Below are positions 36,801 through 44,264 of a DNA stretch of 64,000 nucleotides, in pieces. Numbering within the stretch: the first letter of the stretch is position 1; every line of letters starts with the position of its first letter. The notes beneath the pieces were generated by a model that saw only the letters and a list, made by a program, of their open reading frames with translations, had not been told where the DNA came from and ran no database searches. The translations under genes were made by a program, and so were the position numbers. The stretch is from an uncultured Phocaeicola sp. (GTDB lineage Bacteria > Bacteroidota > Bacteroidia > Bacteroidales > Bacteroidaceae): NCBI GenBank assembly GCA_948956705.1, contig CARCZS010000007.1, forward strand, positions 42,594 through 106,593, given 5' to 3'.

Positions 36801-38186
36801 AGGGAAGAATACGATAAGGATGATAAACACGGCAAAAGTAGCCGAACGCACTACACCCGAGGCCCCCCTCTCCACCTCTGCATCCATTTCTTCGGCGGAC
36901 AAGGTACGCCCACGGAACTTCCGTCCGTATAGATGGGCCAAGATACCTTCGAGTATCACAATGGAGCCGTCGACAACAATACCAAAGTCTATCGCTCCCA
37001 GACTCATCAGGTTAGCAGAGACATTGAACAGCCGCATCATAATAAAAGCAAACAGCATGGCCAACGGAATGACAGAAGCGACAATAAGCCCCGCGCGCAC
37101 ATTGCCCAAGAATATAATCAGTACGATAAATACGATAATAGCCCCCTCTATCAGATTATGTATGACAGTCGAGATATTTCGATTGACCAAAGCCGAACGG
37201 TTCAAATAAGGTTCAATACTGACACCTTCCGGCAATATCTTCTGTATTTTCTCCACCCTTTTCTCCAACTCTCCGGTCACTACATTGGCATTGGCCCCTT
37301 TAAGCATCATGGCAATGCCGCCCACACACTCTCCTTCACCGTCCATCGTCATGGCACCGAAGCGCTTGGGCGCGCCAAACCGCACTGCTCCGATATCACT
37401 TATATGAATGGGAATCCCGTTACGGTTGGCTACGACTACCTGTTCAATATCCTTAATACGGTTTATCATACCCTCGGAACGAATATAATAAGCACGGTTC
37501 ACCTTTTCTATATAGCTGCCTCCGGTGTTCTGATTATTCTTGTTCAGAGCTTCAAAAACCTCTCCGATTGTGATATTCAAAGAGAAAAGGACATCCGGGT
37601 CTACCGCTACCTCATATTGTTTCAGATAGCCGCCGAAACTATTGATTTCCACAATGCCCGGAATGCCGGACAATTGCCGCTTCACAATCCAATCCTGAAT
37701 GGTGCGAAGCTCCATCGCATCATACTTGTCTTCATATCCCGGAGCCACTTTCAGCACATACTGATAAATTTCGCCAAGCCCCGTAGTAATGGGCATCAGC
37801 TCGGGTGCACCCAGTTCGGATGGAATCTCTCCCGACACAGTCTGTATCTGTTCATTGACCAACTGCCGGGCATCCAGTGTAGGCACATTTTCTTTAAAGA
37901 CGACCGTAACCACAGAAAGTCCGAAACGCGATACAGAACGGATTTCCGTCACATTCATAATGTTACTCATGGCAATTTCCACGGGCATCGTGATGAGTTG
38001 CTCCACTTCCTGAGGTGCCAAAGTGGGCGACACCGTCACTATCTGCACCTGATTATTGGTAATATCGGGCACTGCATCTATGGGAAGCGTCAACATGGAA
38101 TAAATTCCACCAATCAGAAGAAACAAAGTGGTCAGCCCCACAAAGAGTTTCTTTTTTACTGAGAATCGAAGGATAGCGTTGAACAT
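33873..38186 (-). CDS. CusA/CzcA-family RND efflux pump fused to a TolC-like outer-membrane channel domain
   Basis: 1437 residues. Residues 1 to about 1040 are a complete heavy-metal RND pump; the proton-relay and metal-class motif DFGIVVDGSIVILE lies near 400-413, and two large periplasmic loops and 12 membrane helices are expected. From about 1047 a second signal-peptide-like segment (KKFFFFLLLLALLPIPM, ending RAQ) begins a TolC/OEP domain with two helical repeats (TLEQAIELAKQNHPRLKTAA, then TEADELMK-like helices). Such fusions occur in Bacteroidetes. Whether the polypeptide is cleaved at the internal signal is unknown. The substrate is probably a metal cation by class. Confidence 0.93.
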   Translation of the reverse strand: MFNAILRFSVKKKLFVGLTTLFLLIGGIYSMLTLPIDAVPDITNNQVQIVTVSPTLAPQEVEQLITMPVEIAMSNIMNVTEIRSVSRFGLSVVTVVFKENVPTLDARQLVNEQIQTVSGEIPSELGAPELMPITTGLGEIYQYVLKVAPGYEDKYDAMELRTIQDWIVKRQLSGIPGIVEINSFGGYLKQYEVAVDPDVLFSLNITIGEVFEALNKNNQNTGGSYIEKVNRAYYIRSEGMINRIKDIEQVVVANRNGIPIHISDIGAVRFGAPKRFGAMTMDGEGECVGGIAMMLKGANANVVTGELEKRVEKIQKILPEGVSIEPYLNRSALVNRNISTVIHNLIEGAIIVFIVLIIFLGNVRAGLIVASVIPLAMLFAFIMMRLFNVSANLMSLGAIDFGIVVDGSIVILEGILAHLYGRKFRGRTLSAEEMDAEVERGASGVVRSATFAVFIILIVFFPLLTLTGIEGKYFTPMAKTLVFCIIGALLLSLTYVPMMASLFLKHHIVTKPTFADRFFERLNKLYSRALHVCLKFKWGTVAAAFAALAFSLFLFTRLGAEFIPTLDEGDFAMQMTLPAGSSLSESIAVSDEAEKVLKEKFPEIKHVVAKIGTAEVPTDPMAVEDADVMIIMKPFKEWTSASSRAEMVEKMKEALEPLSERAEFNFSQPIQLRFNELMTGAKADIAVKLYGEDTHELYEKAKEAAKYVEQVPGASDVIVEQTMGLPQLVVKYNRGKIARYGINIEELNTIIRTAYAGEASGVVFENERRFDLVVRLDQEKVADLNLDKLFVRSGEGIQIPVSEVATIDLVNGPLQINRDATKRRIVIGVNVRGADIQQVVQEIQKTLDRNIKLKPGYYFDYGGQFENLQNAINTLLIVVPVALMLILLLLFFAFKSVTYTLVVFSTVPLSLIGGILALWLRGLPFSISAGVGFIALFGVAVLNGILMINHFNDIHKQTMYPLSTNRVIARGTPHLLRPVFLTGLVASLGFVPMAVATSAGAEVQRPLATVVIGGLIVSTVLTLLVIPVFYKIVGSAAAWKRACAGKKFFFFLLLLALLPIPMRAQQVVTLEQAIELAKQNHPRLKTAAAAIRQAKAGRGEVLELAPTEFCYSWGQLNGEIKKDKQWEVSQNLGSLLTPFYKNVLVNRQIATGTFYRRIVEKEVVAEVKRAWAYYLYAYNLRSLYNDQNKWAEQLQRIGELRYQQGEITLLEKNMATTMAADLKNRLFQSQEEEKLALARLNWACYADLSIVPADTALVQFPADIEAPTYSEAHLRYFQSQAGEAKAQLNIERSRFFPELSLGYVRQDILPLKGLNSWMVGVSFPIYFLPHHSKVKQAKAAAFIARTEAEANTRNLYNKVSEAIANLRRQSESLRYYTSSALKEADELMKVASLQLRHSETDITEFIQAVNVARDIRRGYIETVYQYNIAALEYELFK

Positions 38187-38209
38187 GTTTTATACTTTTT
38201 ATTGGGAGA

Positions 38210-38217
38210 CAAATGTA
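38210..38217 (-). promoter_or_regulatory. -7 box of the efflux operon
   Basis: Minus-strand TACATTTG, 24 bp before the RND-TolC ATG; no clear -33 box. Confidence 0.45.
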
Positions 38218-38300
38218 ATCGATTCTCCCATTTCCTCCAGATGAGCCGCCTTGAACCGAACAATTCAGTGGTTAAACAGTCCGTTTAGCCGCTTAAACGG

Positions 38301-38341
38301 AAAAACCCCGCAAGGATATTACACTGTAATACCTTACGGGG
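38301..38341 (-). terminator. Terminator of the DUF3836 gene
   Basis: Long stem CCCCGTAAGGTATTAC / GTAATATCCTTGCGGGG (minus strand, two mismatches) followed by TTTTT. A second palindrome CCGTTTA/TAAACGG abuts it at 38281-38300. Confidence 0.85.
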
Positions 38342-38401
38342 AAACACACAATTCTCGGTATAATAACTAATTTCAAATACGATAAGTCATTCTAAAAGAC
38401 A

Positions 38402-38794
38402 CTATGCAAGGAACTTGCCGGCTTCCTCAAGTCCGTAAACATACTTCTCTGTCGGTTGGAAGTGCCGGGACTTTTTATCCCACATGGAATATTGGATATG
38501 CGCTTCGGCATCCGTATACGTCACGGTGATGCAATAATAATTCATCCATTTCGAGCCATCCCATTTCAAGGCCTTCTTTTCGATAATCTGATTCTTGTCA
38601 TTATAAGCATACTCAAAGCGGAAATCAGGAGTCAGATAGTTGCCTTCCTGCTGATACACCACCTTCGCACTTATTCGACCATTGTCCATCTCCACATTAG
38701 TAATCTTCTCAGATTCCGCCGCATTCATTGTCAATACACTTGCCATGGCAAATACAATAACCATCATTACTTTAAAAAATCCTGTAGTTTTCAT
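38402..38794 (-). CDS. DUF3836 family secreted protein
   Basis: 130 residues: signal peptide (VMMVIVFAMASVLTMNA, cleavage about residue 25) and one small beta-rich domain with FEYAYNDKNQIIEKKALKWD and YCITVTYTDAEAHIQYSMWD, the pattern of the Bacteroides DUF3836 family. Function unknown; members are often small secreted proteins in gut Bacteroides. Monocistronic with its own terminator. A 24-bp tandem array lies in its 5' region. Confidence 0.75.
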   Translation of the reverse strand: MKTTGFFKVMMVIVFAMASVLTMNAAESEKITNVEMDNGRISAKVVYQQEGNYLTPDFRFEYAYNDKNQIIEKKALKWDGSKWMNYYCITVTYTDAEAHIQYSMWDKKSRHFQPTEKYVYGLEEAGKFLA

Positions 38795-38821
38795 ACTGTT
38801 TTATTTTTAATGTTTGTACTT

Positions 38822-38895
38822 CGTGTTTTACTTGTGTTCGTTTTTCGCGTTCTATTTTGTGTTTGCTTTCGCGTTCTATCTTGTGTTCTTTATCT
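38822..38895. repeat. 24-bp tandem array upstream of the DUF3836 gene
   Basis: On the minus strand two clear 24-bp units begin AGAACGCGAAA and end in ACACAA plus two bases; degenerate units flank them (AGAACACAAGAT, AAAACACGAAGTACAAACAT). It occupies the leader or promoter region, 28 to 101 bp before the start codon. Confidence 0.6.
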
Positions 38896-38948
38896 ATTAG
38901 ACGCAAACACCCTTCAAAACGTTGCATCGGAATCTGTCTTTTTTCAGA

Positions 38949-39782
38949 TTATTTTTTCTCTACCCGATGAAGTACCACCACAACCACCTCACTGGGGGTA
39001 AACAGACGAACATTCACTCTCGAAGTACCCAATCCGTTCGTTATAATAATAGGAACACCGGCGCTATTTTCTTTCCGGCCGGTCAGAAAACGGTTACCAT
39101 AAATGGAATGCTTTACCGGAGAGAACTTTTTAAACAGACTCACTTGACCGCCATGGGTATGTCCGGCCAAAACCAAGTTGGCGTTAGATACGTCCGTATC
39201 TTCGGCATAATCGGGAGTATGCGTCAGCAAGAGGATAAAATCATCGGCAGAAAAGTGTTGTGAAGGTGAATCACCATTCTTTTTCAGGTCAAAAGGATTG
39301 CGCACACCACTGATGATAATGTGTTGCCCGTCCTTCAGTAACTTATAGCTTTTATGCTCCATTAAGTGCACATTGTTCTTTTTCATGGCCTCCGCCACCT
39401 CCGCATAGCAATAACTGTAATCATGGTTTCCCATCACACCATAGGTGCCATACGGTGTAAGCACTTTTCCCAATGCGGTGAACAACGTGTCCAGATTTCC
39501 CCCTTTCGGACTGCCGTAGTCTCCGCCCAATAATAATACATCGGCATTTAAAGATTGTAATGCACGTATCGCATTGTCAAGACGCTTGCGTGTGAAGCGA
39601 CTTTCATAATGGAAATCCGATGCAAAACCAATACGGAATCCGTCGAATGCCGACGGAACGTCATAACTATAAAAATCATACTGCTTGACGCGCCCCACTC
39701 CACGATACTTTGACAGAGAAGCAGTGGCGCAGGAAGTAAACAGAGCTGCGGCAAGCAACAAATAGAGAACGGCTTTCTTCAT
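38949..39782 (-). CDS. Metallophosphoesterase, predicted lipoprotein
   Basis: 277 residues with a lipoprotein signal (YLLLAAALFTSC, Cys18). The calcineurin-like dimetal site is complete: SDFHYE, LLLGGDYGSPKG, GNHDYSY, LLLTHTPDY and AGHTHGGQ. It resembles the YaeI/UDP-diacylglucosamine-hydrolase-like phosphodiesterases, which act on membrane-associated substrates; the true substrate is unknown. Divergent from menA. Confidence 0.88.
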   Translation of the reverse strand: MKKAVLYLLLAAALFTSCATASLSKYRGVGRVKQYDFYSYDVPSAFDGFRIGFASDFHYESRFTRKRLDNAIRALQSLNADVLLLGGDYGSPKGGNLDTLFTALGKVLTPYGTYGVMGNHDYSYCYAEVAEAMKKNNVHLMEHKSYKLLKDGQHIIISGVRNPFDLKKNGDSPSQHFSADDFILLLTHTPDYAEDTDVSNANLVLAGHTHGGQVSLFKKFSPVKHSIYGNRFLTGRKENSAGVPIIITNGLGTSRVNVRLFTPSEVVVVVLHRVEKK

Positions 39783-39827
39783 GTCTTTTTCTTTTTAATG
39801 AGAAGTAAAGATAGAGAATTAATTGTT

Positions 39828-39835
39828 TATCTTTG
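39828..39835 (+). promoter_or_regulatory. -7 box for menA
   Basis: TATCTTTG; transcription would begin near 39842, so the in-frame ATG at 39833 cannot be the start. Confidence 0.5.
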
Positions 39836-39847
39836 CACATCTTTAAT

Positions 39848-40747
39848 ATGAAATGGATGGAAACTGTTAAAACAAATTCTATAAAAGCATGGCTATTGGC
39901 TGCACGCCCCAAGACATTGGCAGGTGCCGCTGTTCCCGTCATGCTGGGATGTGCCTTGGCAGCATCAGACGGATGGTTTCAAATCATACCTGCCACGCTC
40001 TGTTTTCTCTTTGCTTTTCTGATGCAGATAGATGCCAACTTTATCAATGACTTTTTTGACTATTTAAAAGGAAGTGACCGCGAAGACCGGTTGGGCCCCG
40101 AACGGGCATGTGCACAGGGATGGATTACATTGCAAGCCATGAAACGGGGTATCGCGCTGACCACCATGTTGGCATGTGCGGTTGGAGTCCTTCTGCTTTT
40201 CTACAGTGGAGCAGAGATGATTCCGGTCGGACTGCTGTGTATTCTGTTCGCCTTTTTATATACTGCCGGTCCCTATCCTTTGGCTTATCATGGCTGGGGA
40301 GATGTGTTGGTCATAGTATTCTTCGGTTTTGTGCCTGTGGGATGCACTTATTATGTAATGTGCCATGACTGGACATGGAATGTCACTATCGCCTCTGTGG
40401 TATGTGGCATGATTATCGATACCTTGTTAATGGTAAACAATTATCGCGACCGGGAACAGGATGCGTTAAGCGGCAAGAAAACGCTGGTCGTAAGATGGGG
40501 CGCGGCAACAGGGCGTATGCTCTATCTGTTTTTAGGATTGGCAGCCGCATGGTTATGCCTCTTGTTTGCCGTCAGCGGACATATATGGGCAGCAATACTG
40601 CCACAAATCTATATTCTTCCCCATTTCCTGACTTGGCAACGGATGGTGAGAATCAACAAAGGCAAAGAACTGAACAGCATATTGGGAGAGACCTCACGCA
40701 ATATGCTATTGTTCGGGATATTACTGACTTTAGGATTGAGTTTATAA
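39848..40747 (+). CDS. menA: 1,4-Dihydroxy-2-naphthoate polyprenyltransferase
   Basis: Prenylates DHNA in menaquinone synthesis, at the inner membrane. UbiA-family protein with about eight helices. The first Asp-rich motif is DANFINDFFDYLKGSDREDR (prenyl-diphosphate binding), the second NNYRDREQDALSGK. The N-terminus KAWLLAARPKTLAGAAVPV is the MenA signature. The start is 39848 or 39857. The rest of the men genes are not in the window. Confidence 0.92.
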   Translation: MKWMETVKTNSIKAWLLAARPKTLAGAAVPVMLGCALAASDGWFQIIPATLCFLFAFLMQIDANFINDFFDYLKGSDREDRLGPERACAQGWITLQAMKRGIALTTMLACAVGVLLLFYSGAEMIPVGLLCILFAFLYTAGPYPLAYHGWGDVLVIVFFGFVPVGCTYYVMCHDWTWNVTIASVVCGMIIDTLLMVNNYRDREQDALSGKKTLVVRWGAATGRMLYLFLGLAAAWLCLLFAVSGHIWAAILPQIYILPHFLTWQRMVRINKGKELNSILGETSRNMLLFGILLTLGLSL

Positions 40748-40776
40748 GACAAAGAAAAACACGTTAGTATGCATCG

Positions 40777-40860
40777 CCTCACACGTACGTCAGTATAGGC
40801 TCATACATATATCCGCATAAGGCTACACGTACGTATGTATAACGGCACACGTACGTGTGA
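40777..40860. repeat. 22-23-bp tandem array (GGCTACACGTACGTATG type)
   Basis: Four degenerate units (40777-40797, 40798-40820, 40821-40843, 40844-40860), each with a palindromic core such as CACACGTACGTGTG (40846-40859). It fills the gap between the convergent menA and ispF stops. It is related to 30799-30845. Confidence 0.75.
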
Positions 40861-40863
40861 AAA

Positions 40864-41340
40864 TCACTTTTCTATCAGTACGGTGGCATAAGCCGAAATA
40901 CCCTCTTCGCGCCCCGTAAAGCCCAGCTTCTCCGTCGTAGTTGCTTTGATGGAAACATCGTCCGTATCTATTTTCATCAGATGTGCCAAGACTTCCTGCA
41001 TCTCGGGTATACGTGCTTTCAGTTTCGGGCGTTCAGCACAGACGGTCGCGTCTATGTTGCCTACCTTATAGCCTTTGGCCGCAATCAAATCAACTGTTTT
41101 GGCTAACAGAATCTTGCTGTCTATATTCTTAAACTCACCTGCCGTATCGGGAAAATGATAGCCGATGTCACGCATATTGGCCGCTCCGAGCAATGCATCG
41201 CAAATGGCATGAATCAGCACGTCGGCATCCGAATGTCCCAACAGGCCCAATTCATGTTCAAACTTTATTCCTCCCAGCCACAACTCACGGCCTGCCACCA
41301 ACTGATGTACGTCAAATCCAAATCCTACTCTTATTTTCAT
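40864..41340 (-). CDS. ispF: 2-C-methyl-D-erythritol 2,4-cyclodiphosphate synthase
   Basis: Fifth MEP-pathway enzyme, forming the cyclic diphosphate MEcPP. 158 residues with the metal site FDVHQL (D10, H12), LLGHSDADVLIHAICDALLG and DIGYHFPDT, and the C-terminal TTTEKLGFTGREEGI motif. The start overlaps the stop of the upstream FAH-family gene by 4 bp. The stop is next to the 40777-40860 repeat array. Confidence 0.96.
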   Translation of the reverse strand: MKIRVGFGFDVHQLVAGRELWLGGIKFEHELGLLGHSDADVLIHAICDALLGAANMRDIGYHFPDTAGEFKNIDSKILLAKTVDLIAAKGYKVGNIDATVCAERPKLKARIPEMQEVLAHLMKIDTDDVSIKATTTEKLGFTGREEGISAYATVLIEK

Positions 41341-41954
41341 CTTACATAGAAATCTAATAGTTTTTCTTCTTCCAGGTAGCCTTGCAAATGCTGGCCGACG
41401 CTGACTGGCCCTACTCCCACCGGTGTGCCGGTAAACAGTAAATCTCCTATTTTTAACGTAAAGAAACGGCTGACATAAGCAATGATTTCGTCTACCTTAA
41501 AAAGCATATCTGCCGTATTGCCCTGCTGAACCGTGTTACCGTCAATATCCAAATGGAACTTCAAATTCTGAATATCCTTGAACTTATCCACCGATACAAA
41601 GTCTCCGATAACAGCCGAATTATCAAACCCCTTGCATAACTCCCACGGTTTGCCCTCTTCGCGAAACCGGCGCTGAAGATCGCGTGCCGTAAAGTCAATC
41701 CCCACCGTCACCGCATCATAATAACGATGTGCAAACCGTTCGGCTATGTTTTTTCCCAGACGGTTGATACGAACCACCAGTTCTGTTTCATAATCTACCT
41801 GTTGAGAGAAATCCGGGATAAAGAAAGGCTTGCTATCTTTAAGCAACGCAGAATCGGGCTTCATAAAAATGACCGGTTCCTTCGGTAAGTTTTCATCGGC
41901 ATGCAACTCGTGGCAATGAGCCACATAATTCATACCTACGGCTAATATCTTCAT
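41337..41954 (-). CDS. Fumarylacetoacetate hydrolase (FAH) family protein
   Basis: 205 residues with the single FAH fold: MKILAVGMNYVAHCHEL, FMKPDSALL, the metal-binding region YETELVVRI, TVGIDFTARDLQ and LLFTGTPVGVGPV. Similar short FAHs (YcgM/FAHD1 type) act as acylpyruvate hydrolases or oxaloacetate decarboxylases; the substrate here is not inferable. It is 6 bp after rex and overlaps ispF, so rex-FAH-ispF form an operon. Confidence 0.9.
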   Translation of the reverse strand: MKILAVGMNYVAHCHELHADENLPKEPVIFMKPDSALLKDSKPFFIPDFSQQVDYETELVVRINRLGKNIAERFAHRYYDAVTVGIDFTARDLQRRFREEGKPWELCKGFDNSAVIGDFVSVDKFKDIQNLKFHLDIDGNTVQQGNTADMLFKVDEIIAYVSRFFTLKIGDLLFTGTPVGVGPVSVGQHLQGYLEEEKLLDFYVR

Positions 41955-41960
41955 ATAATT

Positions 41961-42611
41961 TTAGTCCTGATTTACATTTAAACGGTTAAACATCACAGCC
42001 AGATGAGCATACAGTGAAGTATTCTGCACTACAATATCTTCGGGAACACGAATACGGAACGGAGTAAAGTTCCAAACAGCTTTAATTCCACCCGCCACCA
42101 TCTTATCCGTTATCTCCTGTGCTATATTGATAGGCACAGTCAATACTCCTATATTGACATTACATTCCTCCATCATCTGTTCAAAGGCATCGGAATGATA
42201 GATGGGGATACCATTAATTTCAGTTCCCACAATGTCAGGGTTCACATCAAAAGCACCTACTATCTCCAACCCGAAATGGTGAAGACCCGAATCGCGCAAC
42301 AACGCTCCTCCCAGGCTACCTACCCCAAACAGGAATGCTTTATGCATGTGCGTAAAGCCCAGAAAACGTTCCAGCACTTCGATAAGCGCATCTATTTCAT
42401 AGCCCACACGAGTACGACCGGATATATTGACATACGAAAGGTCTTTCGCTATCTGAGACGCATCTATATTAATCTGCTTGGATATCTGGGTAGAAGACAC
42501 ATACGTTTCTCCTCTCTCTTTCATCAGCTTTACATTAGAAAGATACCAAGGGAGTCTGCGCAAAGTAGGCTCAGGCACTTTATCTGAGAATTTATGCATA
42601 CGTATATCCAT
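41961..42611 (-). CDS. rex: Redox-sensing transcriptional repressor Rex
   Basis: Senses the NADH/NAD+ ratio and represses fermentation and respiration genes. N-terminal winged helix (PEPTLRRLPWYLSNVKLMKE, VSSTQISKQINIDASQIAKD) and a C-terminal Rossmann domain with GVGSLGGALL. 216 residues from 42611; an ATG four codons in (42599) is also possible. First gene of the rex-FAH-ispF operon. A TTGTTA half site occurs upstream near 42662, but no full Rex palindrome was found. Confidence 0.94.
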   Translation of the reverse strand: MDIRMHKFSDKVPEPTLRRLPWYLSNVKLMKERGETYVSSTQISKQINIDASQIAKDLSYVNISGRTRVGYEIDALIEVLERFLGFTHMHKAFLFGVGSLGGALLRDSGLHHFGLEIVGAFDVNPDIVGTEINGIPIYHSDAFEQMMEECNVNIGVLTVPINIAQEITDKMVAGGIKAVWNFTPFRIRVPEDIVVQNTSLYAHLAVMFNRLNVNQD

Positions 42612-42644
42612 CTGTTTCTATTGGCATTATCATTAGGTAATGTG

Positions 42645-42652
42645 CAAAAGTA
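42645..42652 (-). promoter_or_regulatory. -7 box for rex
   Basis: Minus-strand TACTTTTG, 33 bp before the rex ATG. Confidence 0.5.
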
Positions 42653-42696
42653 CACTTTTATTTGTTACCACTGCCTTTTGAGAATAAAAAATGTAG

Positions 42697-42704
42697 TATC
42701 TTTG
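42697..42704 (+). promoter_or_regulatory. -7 box for the SUI1-like gene
   Basis: TATCTTTG with TTTG at 42677-42680 (16-bp spacer, slightly short), 24 bp before the ATG at 42729. Confidence 0.5.
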
Positions 42705-42728
42705 AGCACTCATTTAAGCAAAATTCAC

Positions 42729-43067
42729 ATGAAAAATAACGATTGGAAAGAGCGTCTGAATGTGGTGTACTCGACGAATCCCGATTTCAACTATGAGCAG
42801 GAGGAAGAAGAAGAGACAGCCACTCCGGATAAAAAGCAGCAAAAATTGCGCGTCAGTATAGAGAAGAAAGGCCGGGGCGGTAAAACTGTCACCCTCGTCA
42901 ATGGATTTATCGGTTCCGAAGATGACCGGAAGGAATTGGGCAAGTTGCTCAAAACCAAATGCGGTGTGGGCGGTTCTGTGAAGGATGGAGAAATCATCAT
43001 TCAAGGAGAGTTCAAACAGCGGGTTATCGAGTTGTTGAAGGCGGAAGGATATACACAGACGAAATAA
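42729..43067 (+). CDS. SUI1/YciH-family translation initiation factor
   Basis: 112 residues; the ATG at 42729 follows the promoter, whereas the open frame begins upstream at 42594. An acidic N-terminal segment (QEEEEEETATPDKK) precedes the SUI1 domain (KLRVSIEKKGRGGKTVTLVN, KTKCGVGGSVKDGEIIIQG). This is the bacterial eIF1-like fold; its role in bacteria is uncertain, though YciH has been proposed to act in stress translation. Monocistronic. Confidence 0.9.
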   Translation: MKNNDWKERLNVVYSTNPDFNYEQEEEEETATPDKKQQKLRVSIEKKGRGGKTVTLVNGFIGSEDDRKELGKLLKTKCGVGGSVKDGEIIIQGEFKQRVIELLKAEGYTQTK

Positions 43068-43099
43068 AAAAAAGGAAAGAGGGTGCGCACCCTCTTTCC
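43066..43099 (-). terminator. Terminator between the SUI1-like gene and tsf
   Basis: 26-bp perfect palindrome GGAAAGAGGGTGC/GCACCCTCTTTCC (43074-43099). On the minus strand it is followed by TTTTTTTATTTCG, so it mainly serves the tsf transcript, and on the plus strand the SUI1-like gene. Confidence 0.85.
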
Positions 43100-43151
43100 T
43101 ACCATATAACCCTCGTCACAGAAACCTGAGCCAAGGGCTTTCTCATAAATA

Positions 43152-44141
43152 TTACTCAGCACGCAAAGTGAAACGTTTGAAATCAACAATCTGCAATTCA
43201 GGATCGATTTCTTTCAACACTTCTCTTACAGTCTTCTTGCCATCCATGATATCTTCCTGATTCAACAAGCAAACTTCCTTCAAGAACTTGCCCAAACGAC
43301 CTTTAGCAATGTTCTGAATCATAGCTTCGGGCAGGTTAGCAGCCTTCTCTGCAGAAACAGTAGCAATGATTTCCTTAGCCTTGGCAATGTCTTCGTCAGT
43401 TATCCATCCCTTAGCCTTGTTGCTTTCCATGTGATCTTCACTGTCTACATGTGCAGGGTTGATGCCGGCTTTCTTCAAAGCAGCTTCCACAGCCTTGTCC
43501 ACTTGTTCTTTCTTAGTCTTATCGATAGCTACCTGAATTTCAGCTTCCTTCACTGATTCAGGAACACCGGCTTCGTCAATTGCGATAGGGTTCATAGCTG
43601 CAATCTGCATAGCTACTCCGTGAGCTGCAGCCTCAGCTTCCTTGTTCATAGCCACAATAGTACAAAGTTGGTTGTTTCCCTGGTGGTTATAGATAGAAGT
43701 ATAAGCTCCTTCAACTACATTGTAGCCGTCCAACTCCATTTTCTCACCGGTGATACCGCTACGGTCAGTTACTGCATCCTGTACAGTACCGTTGCCCAAC
43801 GGCAATGCCTTTACTTCGTCCAAAGTCTTACATTTGTTAGCCACAGCAGCGTCCAGAATAGCCTGAGTCAAAGCAACGAAATCAGCATTCTTGGCAACAA
43901 AGTCAGTTTCACACTTCAATGCAATGATTGCAGCGAATTCACCTGTTGATTTAGCCAATACACAACCTTCTGATGCTTCACGGTCAGAACGTTTTGCAGC
44001 AACAGCCTGTCCTTTTTTACGGATAATTTCCATTGCTTTATCGATATCGCCATTAGCTTCAGTCAAAGCGTTTTTGCAGTCCATCATACCAGCTCCACTG
44101 ATTTTACGAAGCTTGGTAATTTCAGCCATAGTTACAGCCAT
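43152..44141 (-). CDS. tsf: Translation elongation factor EF-Ts
   Basis: Nucleotide-exchange factor for EF-Tu. 329 residues with the UBA-like N-terminus (ITKLRKISGAGMMDCKNALT), the first signature KKGQAVAAKRSDREASEG and the TDFVAKN motif. It follows rpsB, the usual order, with a 123-bp gap that contains a large inverted repeat. Length is slightly above the roughly 280 of E. coli, as is typical for Bacteroidetes. Confidence 0.96.
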   Translation of the reverse strand: MAVTMAEITKLRKISGAGMMDCKNALTEANGDIDKAMEIIRKKGQAVAAKRSDREASEGCVLAKSTGEFAAIIALKCETDFVAKNADFVALTQAILDAAVANKCKTLDEVKALPLGNGTVQDAVTDRSGITGEKMELDGYNVVEGAYTSIYNHQGNNQLCTIVAMNKEAEAAAHGVAMQIAAMNPIAIDEAGVPESVKEAEIQVAIDKTKKEQVDKAVEAALKKAGINPAHVDSEDHMESNKAKGWITDEDIAKAKEIIATVSAEKAANLPEAMIQNIAKGRLGKFLKEVCLLNQEDIMDGKKTVREVLKEIDPELQIVDFKRFTLRAE

Positions 44142-44183
44142 AATATTCCTTTATTTTAATTTGTTAATAATGTCTTTAAAAGC

Positions 44184-44255
44184 AGTTGAGAGTTGAGAAC
44201 AGAGAGTTGAGAATTGCATATCGTAACTCTCAACTTTCAACTCTCAACTCTCAAC
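44184..44255. repeat. Inverted array of AACTCTC motifs between rpsB and tsf
   Basis: The left half carries AGTTGAGAGTTGAGA and a second GAGAGTTGAGA; the right half carries AACTCTCAACTTTCAACTCTC and two further units (described by position). Together they can fold into a long hairpin. Short TCTCAACT arrays recur in Bacteroides genomes. Within the operon it could modulate read-through from rpsB to tsf or mRNA processing. Confidence 0.7.
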
Positions 44256-44264
44256 TATAGTATA

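Noticed and set aside
36933..38162. 409-codon ORF antisense to the RND pump
   Set aside because: Opposite a well-conserved gene; His/Gln/Arg-rich shadow without domains.
42662..42685. Rex operator upstream of rex
   Set aside because: Only a TTGTTA half site is present; no TTGTGAA/TTCACAA-like or TTGTTAA/TTAACAA palindrome could be completed.
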